Shown: positions 1 through 8,010 of the stretch, piece after piece | Layout: every line of letters starts with the position of its first letter | Numbering within the stretch: position 1 is the first letter of the stretch | Assembly: GCA_945900965.1 (NCBI GenBank) | Contig: CAMDKM010000027.1 | Location: forward strand, 1-46,042 | Reading direction: 5' to 3' | Origin: Bordetella parapertussis | GTDB lineage: Bacteria > Pseudomonadota > Gammaproteobacteria > Burkholderiales > JACQAP01 | Length of the DNA stretch: 46,042 nucleotides | Notes under the pieces: model-generated | Told to the model about the DNA's origin: nothing | The model's input: only the letters and a program-made list of their open reading frames with translations | The model's database searches: none | Program-made: the position numbers and the translations under genes

Positions 1-603
1 CCGGTACTGAAGGACATGAAACACCGCCGTGGCGGTGATTTGTCCGGCGGCCAGCAGCAACAGCTCGCCATTGGGCGCGCCTTGGCGATGAAACCGAAGC
101 TGCTCATACTGGACGAGCCGACCGAAGGCATCCAACCCTCGATCATCAAGGACATCGAACGTGTCATCAAGACCCTCACCGAACGTGGCGATCGGTCACC
201 GATTGTCAGGGATATCGAGCGTGCGCTGGAGATAAAGCCCAGGGCACCGAGCCGGGACGAAACCGCCGGCGGTGCCCGGCCATCCATCCTCAAGGACATC
301 GAACGCATCATACAGACGCATACGGAACGTGGCGATCGACCATCGGTCATCACGGACATCGAGCGCATTATCAAGGCACATTCCGAAGGTGGCGATCAAG
401 CAACGTTCGTCATTGACATCGGGAAGGTCATCAAGACCCTGGCCGGCCGCGACGACATGGCGATTCTGCTCGTCGAGCAATATTACGAATTTGCCCGCGA
501 GCTGGCGGACCATTACATCGTCCTGCAGCGTGGAGAAGTCGTGAAAAGAGGCGCGGGTGCCGATATGGAAAGGGATGGCGTTCGCGGATTCATGGCTGTG
601 TGA
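1..603 (+). CDS. urtE: Urea ABC transporter ATP-binding subunit UrtE, 3' part, with internal repeat expansion
   Basis: The reading frame is open from base 1, so the 5' part, including Walker A, lies outside the window. Visible in order are the ABC signature LSGGQQQQ, Walker B LLILDEP, the D-loop region EGIQPSI, the switch segment AILLVEQYY and a C-terminus ending in [13 protein letters not shown]; the QQQQ signature and this tail are typical of UrtE, the second ATPase of the urea (UrtABCDE) importer on the inner face of the membrane. The oddity is between the D-loop and the switch segment. There a roughly 20-residue unit built on D-I-E-R-x-I is repeated about five times (136-456), where ordinary UrtE proteins have one such stretch. 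All catalytic motifs visible here remain in frame, so the protein may still work. The family call is strong; whether it is functional is uncertain. Confidence 0.85.
   Translation, partial: PVLKDMKHRRGGDLSGGQQQQLAIGRALAMKPKLLILDEPTEGIQPSIIKDIERVIKTLTERGDRSPIVRDIERALEIKPRAPSRDETAGGARPSILKDIERIIQTHTERGDRPSVITDIERIIKAHSEGGDQATFVIDIGKVIKTLAGRDDMAILLVEQYYEFARELADHYIVLQRGEVVKRGAGADMERDGVRGFMAV
136..456 (+). repeat. In-frame degenerate tandem repeat (about 60-nt unit) inside urtE
   Basis: Five consecutive units can be read: 136-195, 196-279 (expanded to 28 codons), 280-339, 340-399 and 400-456. Each encodes P-S-x-I-x-D-I-E-R-x-I followed by a T-E-R-G-D-like end. Units have diverged at the DNA level but keep the frame and the D-I-E/G core, so they are not a recent slippage product or a simple assembly error. 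Confidence 0.85.
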
Positions 604-801
604 CACTTCGGATACGGCATCCGGCTCCTTTGCACTACCGTATGGCAACTGCACAGTCCACGGTTGCAATCCACACAATTCGACCATTTCGGAAGAGCCA
701 TCCGGCTGCGGGTATACTTTGTTCATCCCGGCACGCCGCTTATCGACTGGCGACGCATGCCGTCAGGACAGATAAATTCCGTGGGTAGAGGAGGGGCGAA
801 C

Positions 802-1638
802 ATGAAGTGGAAGCAGAAATGGATTCGGACTGTAGCGGCAGCCGGCGTGACGCTGATGATGCTGGGCAGCGTTTCACAGGCTCAGGGCATCGATGGTCTG
901 ATTGATCAGGCGCTCGCGGGGGATCATCGCTCCGCAGCCAACAAGGCCCGCGATCAGTACCGGCATCCGAAGGAGACCCTGCTGTTTTTTGGCCTTAAGC
1001 CAGGCATGGCGGTGGTCGAAGTGTGGCCCAGCGCCGGGTGGTGGACGGAAATCCTGGCGCCGGTGTTGAAAAACAAGGGGAAGTATTACGCCGCGTGGTA
1101 TGCCACGCAGTCCAAGGGCACCCCTGAAGTTCTCAAGGAACGTGAGAAAAGTTTCGACGCGATGTTGGCTGGCAAGCCCGGCTTGTATGGCGAAGTCGTC
1201 AAGACCGCGTTGATGGCACCGGACCATGTGGATATCGCCCCCAAAGAGTCGGCGGACATGGTGCTGACCTTCCGCAACGCACATAACTGGGCCAAAGCCG
1301 GCAATGCCGAGGCAATGTTCAAGGTCTTTTACGATGTGCTCAAGCCGGGCGGCATTCTGGGGGTGAAGGATCACCGAGCCAAACCCGGCACGTCGTTTCA
1401 GCGACAAATCGACTCGGGCTACATGGCTGAAGAGTACGTCATCGAAACCGCGGAAAAAGTCGGGTTCAAACTGGTCGCCAAGTCCGAGATCAACGCCAAT
1501 CCCAAGGACCACGCGGACTATCCGGGTGGTGTGTGGACCCTGCCGCCGAATTTGCGCAATGTCGCGGAGGCCGACAAACCGAAATTCCTGGCGATCGGCG
1601 AATCCGACCGGATGACGCTAAAGTTCGTCAAGCCGTGA
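802..1638 (+). CDS. Exported class I SAM methyltransferase-like protein (COG4798 type)
   Basis: A protein of 278 residues. The start at 802 is chosen because GAGG (791-794) precedes it and a signal peptide begins there (K-rich start, hydrophobic stretch, then SVSQAQG as a likely cleavage site); the frame is open further upstream without similarity to a protein start. After the signal comes a Rossmann-like methyltransferase region: LKPGMAVVEVWPSAGWWTEIL near the N-terminus resembles motif I, and the VLKPGGILGVKDHRA segment resembles the post-motif III region. This matches the family annotated as predicted methyltransferase COG4798. The substrate is unknown. Export of a SAM-dependent enzyme is odd because SAM is cytoplasmic, so the fold may serve another role. 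The next gene starts at or before its stop, so the two are probably co-transcribed. Confidence 0.72.
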   Translation: MKWKQKWIRTVAAAGVTLMMLGSVSQAQGIDGLIDQALAGDHRSAANKARDQYRHPKETLLFFGLKPGMAVVEVWPSAGWWTEILAPVLKNKGKYYAAWYATQSKGTPEVLKEREKSFDAMLAGKPGLYGEVVKTALMAPDHVDIAPKESADMVLTFRNAHNWAKAGNAEAMFKVFYDVLKPGGILGVKDHRAKPGTSFQRQIDSGYMAEEYVIETAEKVGFKLVAKSEINANPKDHADYPGGVWTLPPNLRNVAEADKPKFLAIGESDRMTLKFVKP

Positions 1639-1646
1639 ACGAGCCG

Positions 1647-2876
1647 ATGAACCTGGCGGCGCAGGCCGAAGCGGCCGCCAAGGCGCTCGAACCCAGGATC
1701 ATCGGCTGGCGGCGGGATTTTCACCAGCATCCCGAGCTCTCGAACCGCGAAACCCGTACCGCCGGCGTGGTGGCCGAGCATCTGCGTTCACTGGGTCTGC
1801 CGGTGCAAACCGGTGTGGCGCATACCGGGGTGGTCGCGTTGCTCGATTCCGGAAAACCCGGGCCGGTGATCGCGCTGCGCGCCGACATGGATGCGTTGCC
1901 GGTGGCCGAAGAAGTCAATCTGCCGTTTGCGTCGAAGGCTCGCAGCACGTACAACGGCCAGGAGGTAGGCGTCATGCATGCCTGCGGCCATGATTGTCAC
2001 GTTGCAATTTTGATGGGCGTGGCGGAAGTCCTCAATGGCCTGAAGAGCCAGTTGAGGGGCAAGGTCAAGCTCATCTTTCAACCGGCCGAGGAAGGCCCGC
2101 CCGCCGGCGAGGAAGGTGGCGCGGCCATGATGATCAAGCAGGGCGTTCTGGAAAACCCGAAGCCCGACGTCATCTTCGGATTACATGTTTTTGCCGGCAT
2201 CGAGACGGGAACCATTGCCTATCGCCCGGGGCCGACCATGGCCAGCGCGGACCGCATGAAAATCCTGGTGAGCGGACGCCAGACACACGCGGCATTGCCA
2301 TGGCGGGGTGTCGACCCCATCGTCATTTCATCGCAAATCATTCTGGGGTTGCAAACGATCATCAGCCGCCAGGTCGACTTGTCGCTCGAACCGGCGGTGC
2401 TGAGCATTGGCGCGATCAAGGGCGGCATCCGCGACAACATTATTCCCGACAAGGTCGAGATGCTGGGCACGGTTCGCACTTTCGATGAAGGCATGCGGGC
2501 CGACATCCGCGACCGCATTCGTACCACCGTGGAAATGATCGCCAAAAGTGCCGGCGCCGAAGCGGAGGTATTTTTCGACAGCGCCTACCCGGTGACGGTG
2601 AACGACATTCCCTTGACCGAACGCATGCTGCCGACCTTGCAAAGGGTGGCCGGGACGGAAAACGTGGTGCTTGGGCAAAAGATTACCGGCTACGAGGACT
2701 TTTCCCACTATCAGAAAAAAATTCCCGGATTCTTTTACTTTGTCGGCATCGATCCAAAGGGCACAAAACGCGGGCAAAGTGCGCCGAATCATTCGCCGCG
2801 ATTTTATGTGGACGAATCCGCCCTGGTGCTGGGTGTTCGCTCGCTTGCCCATCTGGCGCTGGACTACATGCGGTAA
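1647..2876 (+). CDS. M20D-family amidohydrolase (hippurate / N-acyl amino acid hydrolase)
   Basis: About 409 residues. Members hydrolyse N-acyl amino acids (hippurate, acetyl-amino acids) using two metal ions in the cytoplasm. Family marks are the N-terminal DFHQHPELS, the metal-site segment RADMDALPV, MHACGHDCHVA, and the QPAEEGP segment with the catalytic glutamate pair, followed by the dimerisation domain and the C-terminal metal histidine in PNHSPRF. The start is ambiguous: ATG 1647 is given, but GTG 1635 forms a GTGA overlap with the stop of the preceding gene and is equally plausible. The exact substrate cannot be told. Confidence 0.88.
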   Translation: MNLAAQAEAAAKALEPRIIGWRRDFHQHPELSNRETRTAGVVAEHLRSLGLPVQTGVAHTGVVALLDSGKPGPVIALRADMDALPVAEEVNLPFASKARSTYNGQEVGVMHACGHDCHVAILMGVAEVLNGLKSQLRGKVKLIFQPAEEGPPAGEEGGAAMMIKQGVLENPKPDVIFGLHVFAGIETGTIAYRPGPTMASADRMKILVSGRQTHAALPWRGVDPIVISSQIILGLQTIISRQVDLSLEPAVLSIGAIKGGIRDNIIPDKVEMLGTVRTFDEGMRADIRDRIRTTVEMIAKSAGAEAEVFFDSAYPVTVNDIPLTERMLPTLQRVAGTENVVLGQKITGYEDFSHYQKKIPGFFYFVGIDPKGTKRGQSAPNHSPRFYVDESALVLGVRSLAHLALDYMR

Positions 2877-2909
2877 AATTCACGGTACTTTCTCAGGGAG
2901 TGACGAATA

Positions 2910-3404
2910 GTGATTCGAATTAATAAATGGGTTTCTGCCGCTTTATTGGTCGCCACCGCGTTATCACCCGCCAGTTTGCTTTACGCCGACCTCAAGGTGG
3001 ATGAAAAGGGTTTTACGCGCATGCAGCTCGGCGATGAGAAGTGGGAAGAATATCCGGGTATTCCCGGCGTGAGCCGAATGGTGGTGTATGGCGATCCTTC
3101 GAAGACCGGCGCCTATGTGATTCGCGTACGATTTTTACCCGGCACCATGAGCATGCCGCATTTTCACCCGGAAGATCGGCTCGCCACCGTGCTGAAAGGG
3201 ACCTGGTGGACCGGTACCGGTGAAAATTTCGAACCTGAGAAAACCGAACCCATTCGCGCCGGCGGATTCATGCGGCACCCGGCAGGCGCCGCCCATTTCG
3301 ATGGCGCGAAAGACGAGGAAGTCATTTTGCAACTAGCGGGCGTAGGCCCAAGCGGCACGACGTTCTACAACCCGGAGCTGGGACGCACCGGCAAGTCGCG
3401 ATAA
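2910..3404 (+). CDS. Exported cupin-domain protein
   Basis: 164 residues with a GTG start at 2910, preceded by CAGGGAG (2894-2900) at good spacing. The N-terminus is a signal peptide ending near SLLYADL. The mature part is a single cupin barrel: the first motif has H-F-H-P-E-D in MPHFHPEDRL, with a glycine-rich turn around KGTWWTGTG, and the second motif has the G-G-F-M-R-H-P-A-G-A-A-H-F pattern. The histidines suggest metal binding. It may be an exported ChrR-like or small-molecule binding cupin; no substrate is evident. It ends in a clear terminator at 3423. Confidence 0.75.
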   Translation: MIRINKWVSAALLVATALSPASLLYADLKVDEKGFTRMQLGDEKWEEYPGIPGVSRMVVYGDPSKTGAYVIRVRFLPGTMSMPHFHPEDRLATVLKGTWWTGTGENFEPEKTEPIRAGGFMRHPAGAAHFDGAKDEEVILQLAGVGPSGTTFYNPELGRTGKSR

Positions 3405-3422
3405 ACAGGCCTTATTCGAGAA

Positions 3423-3451
3423 AGCGGCAGGCGGTCTCTGCCGCTTTTTTT
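3423..3451 (+). terminator. Rho-independent terminator after the cupin gene
   Basis: Perfect 8-bp stem AGCGGCAG/CTGCCGCT (3423-3430 with 3438-3445) followed by a run of T. Confidence 0.9.
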
Positions 3452-3614
3452 ATCCTGGAAAAAGCAGTTGAACCACACTGAGAGCACGGAGAAAAAACAA
3501 ATGTTTGCGTCAATCCGCGCACTCACTAAAAAGGTGAACACTGCTGGTACGACAACTGATTGATATGTTGTTCTTCTCCGTGTCTCTGTGGCTCTGTGGT
3601 GCGGTTTTTAGGTT
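3452..3614 (+). repeat. MITE-like element copy A (CACAGAG family)
   Basis: About 163 bp, running from ATCCTGGAAAAAGCAGTTG to GCGGTTTTTAGGTT. It is closely similar to copies at 28307-28475 (reverse orientation) and 30222-30389. Outer inverted repeats have the form AACCTAGAAA/TTTCTAGGTT. Inner arms carry short CACAGAG-like direct repeats at one end and CTCTGTG at the other. The conserved core CGCGCACTCACxAAAAAGGT and GGTACGACAACTGATTGAT is shared. It sits directly after the cupin terminator and ends 30 bp before the fhs start. Confidence 0.85.
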
Positions 3615-3643
3615 TATTTTGCCCGCGGTCAAACGAGGAATTC

Positions 3644-5320
3644 GTGCTCTCAGATATTGAAATTGCCCAGCAATCCAAACTTCGACGCATCAACGTGCTC
3701 GCGCAGGAGCGTCTCGGCATCGCCGATGAGCACCTGGAGCCCTACGGCCACTATAAAGCCAAGATTTCTCTGGATTACCTTGAGAGCATCAAGCACCGGC
3801 CCGACGGCAAGCTGATTCTGGTGACGGCGATCAGCCCGACTCCGGCCGGGGAAGGCAAGACGACCACGACGGTGGGCCTGGGCGATGCCTTGAATCGCAT
3901 CGGCAAAAATACTTTGATCGCGCTTCGCGAACCCAGTCTGGGCCCGGTGTTTGGCATGAAGGGCGGCGCGGCCGGCGGCGGCTATGCCCAGGTCGTGCCG
4001 ATGGAAGATATCAACCTGCATTTCACTGGCGATTTCAACGCCATCCAGCTTGCCAACAACCTGCTGGCGGCGATGATCGACAATCACATTCATCATGGCA
4101 ACGAACTGGGCATCGACGTGCGTCGCGTGACCTGGAAGCGCGTGATGGACATGAACGACCGGGCGCTGCGCGACATCGTGGTATCCCTCGGCGGGCCGGG
4201 CAACGGTTACCCGCGCCAGGACGGATTTGATATCGTGGTGGCCTCGGAGGTGATGGCGATTTTTTGCCTTGCCACTTCGCTCGTTGATTTGAAGGAGCGG
4301 CTGGGCAATATCGTGGTGGCTTATACCGCCGAGCAGAAACCGGTGCGGGCTCGCGATCTCGGGGTCCATGGCGCCATGACGGTGCTGCTCAAAGATGCGC
4401 TGAAACCCAATCTGGTCCAGACGCTGGAAAACAACCCGGCCATTCTTCACGGCGGCCCTTTCGCCAACATCGCTCACGGCTGCAACTCGGTTATTGCCAC
4501 CCGCGCCGGGTTAAAGCTGGCGGACTACGTGGTGACCGAAGCCGGATTCGGCGCCGACCTCGGCGCGGAAAAATTCGTGGATATCAAATGCCGCAAATCG
4601 GGTTTGAAGCCCGATGCCTGCGTGATCGTCGCCACCATCCGCGCGCTCAAGTACCACGGCGGCGTGGACCTGAAGGAACTCAACAAGGAAAACCTGTCCG
4701 CACTGGAGAAAGGCATTGCCAATCTTGCGCGGCATGTGGATAACGTGCGCAATCAGTACGGATTGCCCTGCGTGGTATCCATCAATCACTTCACCAACGA
4801 TACCGAGGCTGAGGTCGAACTACTCAAGAAAATAATCGCTGCCCAGGATACGCCCGTGGTTTTGGCGAAACACTGGGCGAAGGGCGGGGCCGGAGCGGAA
4901 GACCTGGCGCGCACAGTGGTGGGCCTTATCGAGCAAAAGAAATCCGCCTTTCGATTTGTCTACGAAGATGACGCATCCTTGTGGGACAAGGTCAAGGCAG
5001 TGGCCACCAAAATTTACGGCGCAGCCGATATTTCCGCCGACGCCAAGGTCAAGGCGCAGATCCAGAAGCTGCAGGACAACGGATACGGCCGCTATCCGGT
5101 GTGTATCGCCAAGACCCAGTATTCGTTCTCGACCGATGCCTCCGCGCGCGGCGCGCCTTCGGGGCACATCATCAACATCCGCGAAGTTCGCCTGGCGGCG
5201 GGGGCGCAATTTGTGGTGATGGTCTGCGGCGACATAATGACCATGCCGGGGCTGCCGAAGGCGCCCGCGGCGATGAAGATTGACCTGACTCCAGAGGGGA
5301 AGGTGGTTGGACTATTTTGA
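3644..5320 (+). CDS. fhs: Formate-tetrahydrofolate ligase
   Basis: 558 residues, the usual family length of about 556-560. It makes 10-formyl-THF from formate, THF and ATP in the cytoplasm. The P-loop TPAGEGKTT lies at residues 66-74 and is followed by the family blocks [33 protein letters not shown] and [11 protein letters not shown]. The GTG start at 3644 is chosen for the upstream ACGAGGA and the family-like start LSDIEIAQ; the frame runs further upstream only into the repeat element. Together with folD (16278) it gives a complete route from formate to methylene-THF, although the two genes are not adjacent. Confidence 0.96.
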   Translation: MLSDIEIAQQSKLRRINVLAQERLGIADEHLEPYGHYKAKISLDYLESIKHRPDGKLILVTAISPTPAGEGKTTTTVGLGDALNRIGKNTLIALREPSLGPVFGMKGGAAGGGYAQVVPMEDINLHFTGDFNAIQLANNLLAAMIDNHIHHGNELGIDVRRVTWKRVMDMNDRALRDIVVSLGGPGNGYPRQDGFDIVVASEVMAIFCLATSLVDLKERLGNIVVAYTAEQKPVRARDLGVHGAMTVLLKDALKPNLVQTLENNPAILHGGPFANIAHGCNSVIATRAGLKLADYVVTEAGFGADLGAEKFVDIKCRKSGLKPDACVIVATIRALKYHGGVDLKELNKENLSALEKGIANLARHVDNVRNQYGLPCVVSINHFTNDTEAEVELLKKIIAAQDTPVVLAKHWAKGGAGAEDLARTVVGLIEQKKSAFRFVYEDDASLWDKVKAVATKIYGAADISADAKVKAQIQKLQDNGYGRYPVCIAKTQYSFSTDASARGAPSGHIINIREVRLAAGAQFVVMVCGDIMTMPGLPKAPAAMKIDLTPEGKVVGLF

Positions 5321-5562
5321 TGGGATTTTCGGCGCTCAAGACGAAAGGAACAGAAGGGGACACAAGGAAACCCTCAGCGAATACCCCCGTTTTGAGGGGT
5401 CTATTGGATGTTTCGGTACTTCCAAACTGTGATTCTTGTGCTTATACTCCCATCGAGTAACGATTCGGACCGGAAATACCGGGTTTTCGGCGTCTGGACG
5501 TAATGAATGGATACATAGGGCCGGCAGCGAACCGGTCCGGTGTTTGACGAAGGAGAGCGGAG

Positions 5563-6126
5563 TTGGCCCTGGTACTGGCGGTAGACATGGCCGGCGTTCC
5601 CAGCCGGTGGTTGATGGTCGAAGAAGCCATTTCCTACTATGCGCGGCGCATGGTTGCGTGGTCGATCGGCGACGCCGTTGCGACCTATCGCGGAGGCATT
5701 TGCCGGCAGACAGGCAGGCGCTCCGAGCTGTCCACGCACAGCATTATTGCCATCAAAGGCGCGGTCGATTTCGTCAAAGACCATCATACCGAGCCGCACC
5801 TGTCGAATGTCTCCCTGTTTTTCCGCGACCGCCACAAGTGTGCCTATTGCGGTGGCCAGTACAAGGAAAGGGATCTGTCGAGAGACCACGTTATCCCCGT
5901 CTACCTTAACGGGCGGGATCGCTGGATGAACGTGGTGACCGCCTGCCGGGCATGCAACATCCGCAAGGGCGGGCGCACGCCGGAAGAGGCGCACATGCCG
6001 CTGCTCTATGCACCGTACGTGCCCAATCGCTACGAGCACCTGATCCTGCAGAATCGTCGTATCCTGCAGGACCAGATGGAATACCTGATGGTCAAAGTGC
6101 CCCGGCACAGCCGGCTCTACGCCTGA
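5563..6126 (+). CDS. HNH endonuclease family protein
   Basis: 187 residues with a TTG start at 5563, preceded by AAGGAGAG at about 8 bp. The HNH/zinc module lies in the second half: C93-x2-C96, D108-H109, N123, then C128-x2-C131-N132. The N-terminal 80 residues are typical of the stand-alone HNH proteins found in many proteobacteria, whose role is unknown (possibly nucleic-acid repair or nicking). There is no partner gene such as a methylase or phage terminase nearby, so it does not look like a restriction or phage module. A strong terminator follows. Confidence 0.85.
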   Translation: MALVLAVDMAGVPSRWLMVEEAISYYARRMVAWSIGDAVATYRGGICRQTGRRSELSTHSIIAIKGAVDFVKDHHTEPHLSNVSLFFRDRHKCAYCGGQYKERDLSRDHVIPVYLNGRDRWMNVVTACRACNIRKGGRTPEEAHMPLLYAPYVPNRYEHLILQNRRILQDQMEYLMVKVPRHSRLYA

Positions 6127-6140
6127 CACCCAGCTCATTC

Positions 6141-6169
6141 AAAAAGCCGGCTTCGACGCCGGCTTTTTT
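6141..6169 (+). terminator. Rho-independent terminator after the HNH gene
   Basis: Stem AAAAAGCCGGC/GCCGGCTTTTTT (6141-6151 with 6158-6169) around the loop TTCGAC. The symmetric A and T tracts could also allow function on the minus strand. Confidence 0.92.
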
Positions 6170-6234
6170 GTTGGTCAACCCGGCTTGTCGGTCTGCGTTA
6201 GCCCGAAGGTCATAGTCCGTTTTCAAGGAATGCC

Positions 6235-7056
6235 ATGAACAAATCGCTCTTCTGCCTTTTTCTGGTCGTGGTAGCGCTCTGCGGCTGTCAGACCAATCCC
6301 GTGACTGGCCGCCAGCAGCTCATGCTGGTGTCGGAAAGCTCCGCGATCGGAAGCTCCAAGGCGGCTTACGCCCAAATGCTTCAGCCGCTCGAAAAGGAAG
6401 GGAAAATCGATTCCAATGCGGCGCTCACCGCCCGAGTCCGCGAAATCACCGGGCGTCTGATTGCCCAAGCGATCAAATATCGTCCGGAGACCGAGGCTTG
6501 GGAATGGAGCGTCAAAGTTATCGACGACCCGAAGACGGTCAATGCATGGTGCATGGCGGGCGGGCGAATGGCGATTTATACCGGGCTCATCGAACAGATC
6601 AAGCCGACAGACGACGAACTAGCCCAGGTGATGGGCCATGAAATATCGCATGCGCTGGCAAAACATACGGCGGAACGGATGTCGCGGGCCATGGCCATGC
6701 AACTGGGCATCGGCGTATTCGCCGCGACCCAGAGCGAGAGCCGAACGGCAGGACTGACGTTGACCGGGGTACAACTTGCTGCGGTGGTCGCTTTGGAACT
6801 GCCCAATAGCCGGGGAGCGGAAACTGAAGCAGACCGGATCGGCATCGAACTCGCCGCCAAGGCGGGGTACGACCCGCATGCTGCGGTGAGCCTGTGGGAC
6901 AAAATGGGCAAGGTCGGCGGCGGAAGCTCGCGCCTGGATTTCCTTTCCACGCACCCCGCGCCGGCAAAACGCATGGAAACATTGGCGGCCTTAGCGCCGC
7001 AGATGATGCCCTATTATCAGGATAAGTCGCCGCGGCCGATGTTCAATCTGCGCTGA
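6235..7056 (+). CDS. M48-family metalloprotease lipoprotein
   Basis: 273 residues. The signal peptide ends in a lipobox LCGC with lipidated Cys18, so the protein should be anchored at the outer or inner membrane, facing the periplasm. The zinc site is HEISH at 135-139, with the third ligand expected in the RGAETEADRIG segment. This is the architecture of the LoiP/YcaL and Oma1-like M48 peptidases that act on damaged envelope proteins. AAGGAATGCC precedes the ATG. It is flanked by a terminator upstream and a convergent gene downstream, so it is monocistronic. Confidence 0.88.
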   Translation: MNKSLFCLFLVVVALCGCQTNPVTGRQQLMLVSESSAIGSSKAAYAQMLQPLEKEGKIDSNAALTARVREITGRLIAQAIKYRPETEAWEWSVKVIDDPKTVNAWCMAGGRMAIYTGLIEQIKPTDDELAQVMGHEISHALAKHTAERMSRAMAMQLGIGVFAATQSESRTAGLTLTGVQLAAVVALELPNSRGAETEADRIGIELAAKAGYDPHAAVSLWDKMGKVGGGSSRLDFLSTHPAPAKRMETLAALAPQMMPYYQDKSPRPMFNLR

Positions 7057-7092
7057 TATGTATACGAGTCCTATGATTAGCGGATTTTCGGT

Positions 7093-7893
7093 TTACTCGC
7101 CTTTGAATACCGGTGGGCGCTTGGCGAGGAATGCCTGTACACCCTCCCGATAATCGGCGGAAGTCCCCAACTCCCTCTGCATGTCCCGCTCCATGTCCAG
7201 TTGTTGCGAAAGCGGGGTCTTTTCGGCGCTGTAAATGAGTTGCTTGATTCGGGAGAATGCCAGCGTTGGGCCACTCGCGAGCTGCCTTGCCATCGCCAAC
7301 GCGGTCGGCATCAGTTCGGCGTCCTCCACGCACTTCCAGATAAGCCCCCATTGCGCAGCCTGTTCCGCTCCCAGTTTGTCGCCGAACAAGGCCATTCCCA
7401 TGGCTCTTGCGGTGCCGAGTTGTTGGGTCAGGAAGTAGGTGCCTCCGCAATCGGGTACCAGTCCAATTTTGCTGAAGGCCTGAATGAAACTGGCAGATCG
7501 GGCTGCAATGACCACATCGCACGCCAGAGCAAGACTGGCTCCGGCGCCTGCCGCAACGCCATTCACCGCCGCAATCACTGGCAGCGGCAGGGAGCGCAGA
7601 TTTATTACCAGTGGGTTGTAGTTCCTGTCGAGTGAGGCTCCAAGGTCGGGCGGTGAACTGCCTGCCGCAGCCGCGCGCTCGTTGAGATCCTGGCCCGCGC
7701 AAAATCCGCGGCCCGCGCCGGTGAGCAGCAGGGCACGAACGGAGCGGTCCTGGCGCACCTGCGTCAAAGCCTCTCGAATCTCGACATGCATGGGGCTATT
7801 AAAGCTGTTCAAGCGGTCCGGGCGATTCAGCGTCAGCAATGCAACGCCGTCGGAAATTTCGAAAAAAATGTTCTGGAAAGGTTGGCTCATCAT
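7093..7893 (-). CDS. paaG: Enoyl-CoA hydratase/isomerase, PaaG-like
   Basis: 266 residues from the ATG at 7893 (a second ATG follows directly at 7890). It has the crotonase fold: the oxyanion-hole segments GRGFCAGQDLNE and NGVAAGAGASLALACD, then IGLVPDCGGTYFL carrying the usual acidic position. The sequence is closest in style to PaaG, the ring-epoxide/enoyl-CoA isomerase of phenylacetate degradation. No other paa genes are in the window, so a general beta-oxidation isomerase is also possible. There is no clear ribosome-binding site. Confidence 0.8.
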   Translation of the reverse strand: MMSQPFQNIFFEISDGVALLTLNRPDRLNSFNSPMHVEIREALTQVRQDRSVRALLLTGAGRGFCAGQDLNERAAAAGSSPPDLGASLDRNYNPLVINLRSLPLPVIAAVNGVAAGAGASLALACDVVIAARSASFIQAFSKIGLVPDCGGTYFLTQQLGTARAMGMALFGDKLGAEQAAQWGLIWKCVEDAELMPTALAMARQLASGPTLAFSRIKQLIYSAEKTPLSQQLDMERDMQRELGTSADYREGVQAFLAKRPPVFKGE

Positions 7894-7973
7894 TCGTAAT
7901 CTTGATTGGTTGGTCAATGCAATCTGGTCATGTGGTCTCTCGGATATAGCAGAGCCAAGCGGGCGCACCATTT

Positions 7974-8010
7974 CTTGTCACCTGTCACCTGTCACTCGTC
8001 ACCTGTCACC
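7974..8010. repeat. Heptamer array with TCAC core at the asmA stop codon
   Basis: Five consecutive units of the type TGTCACC/CGTCACC between asmA and paaG. The stop codon of asmA (8006-8008) is formed by the last unit. Only one arm is seen here, whereas other arrays in the window are inverted pairs. Confidence 0.8.
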
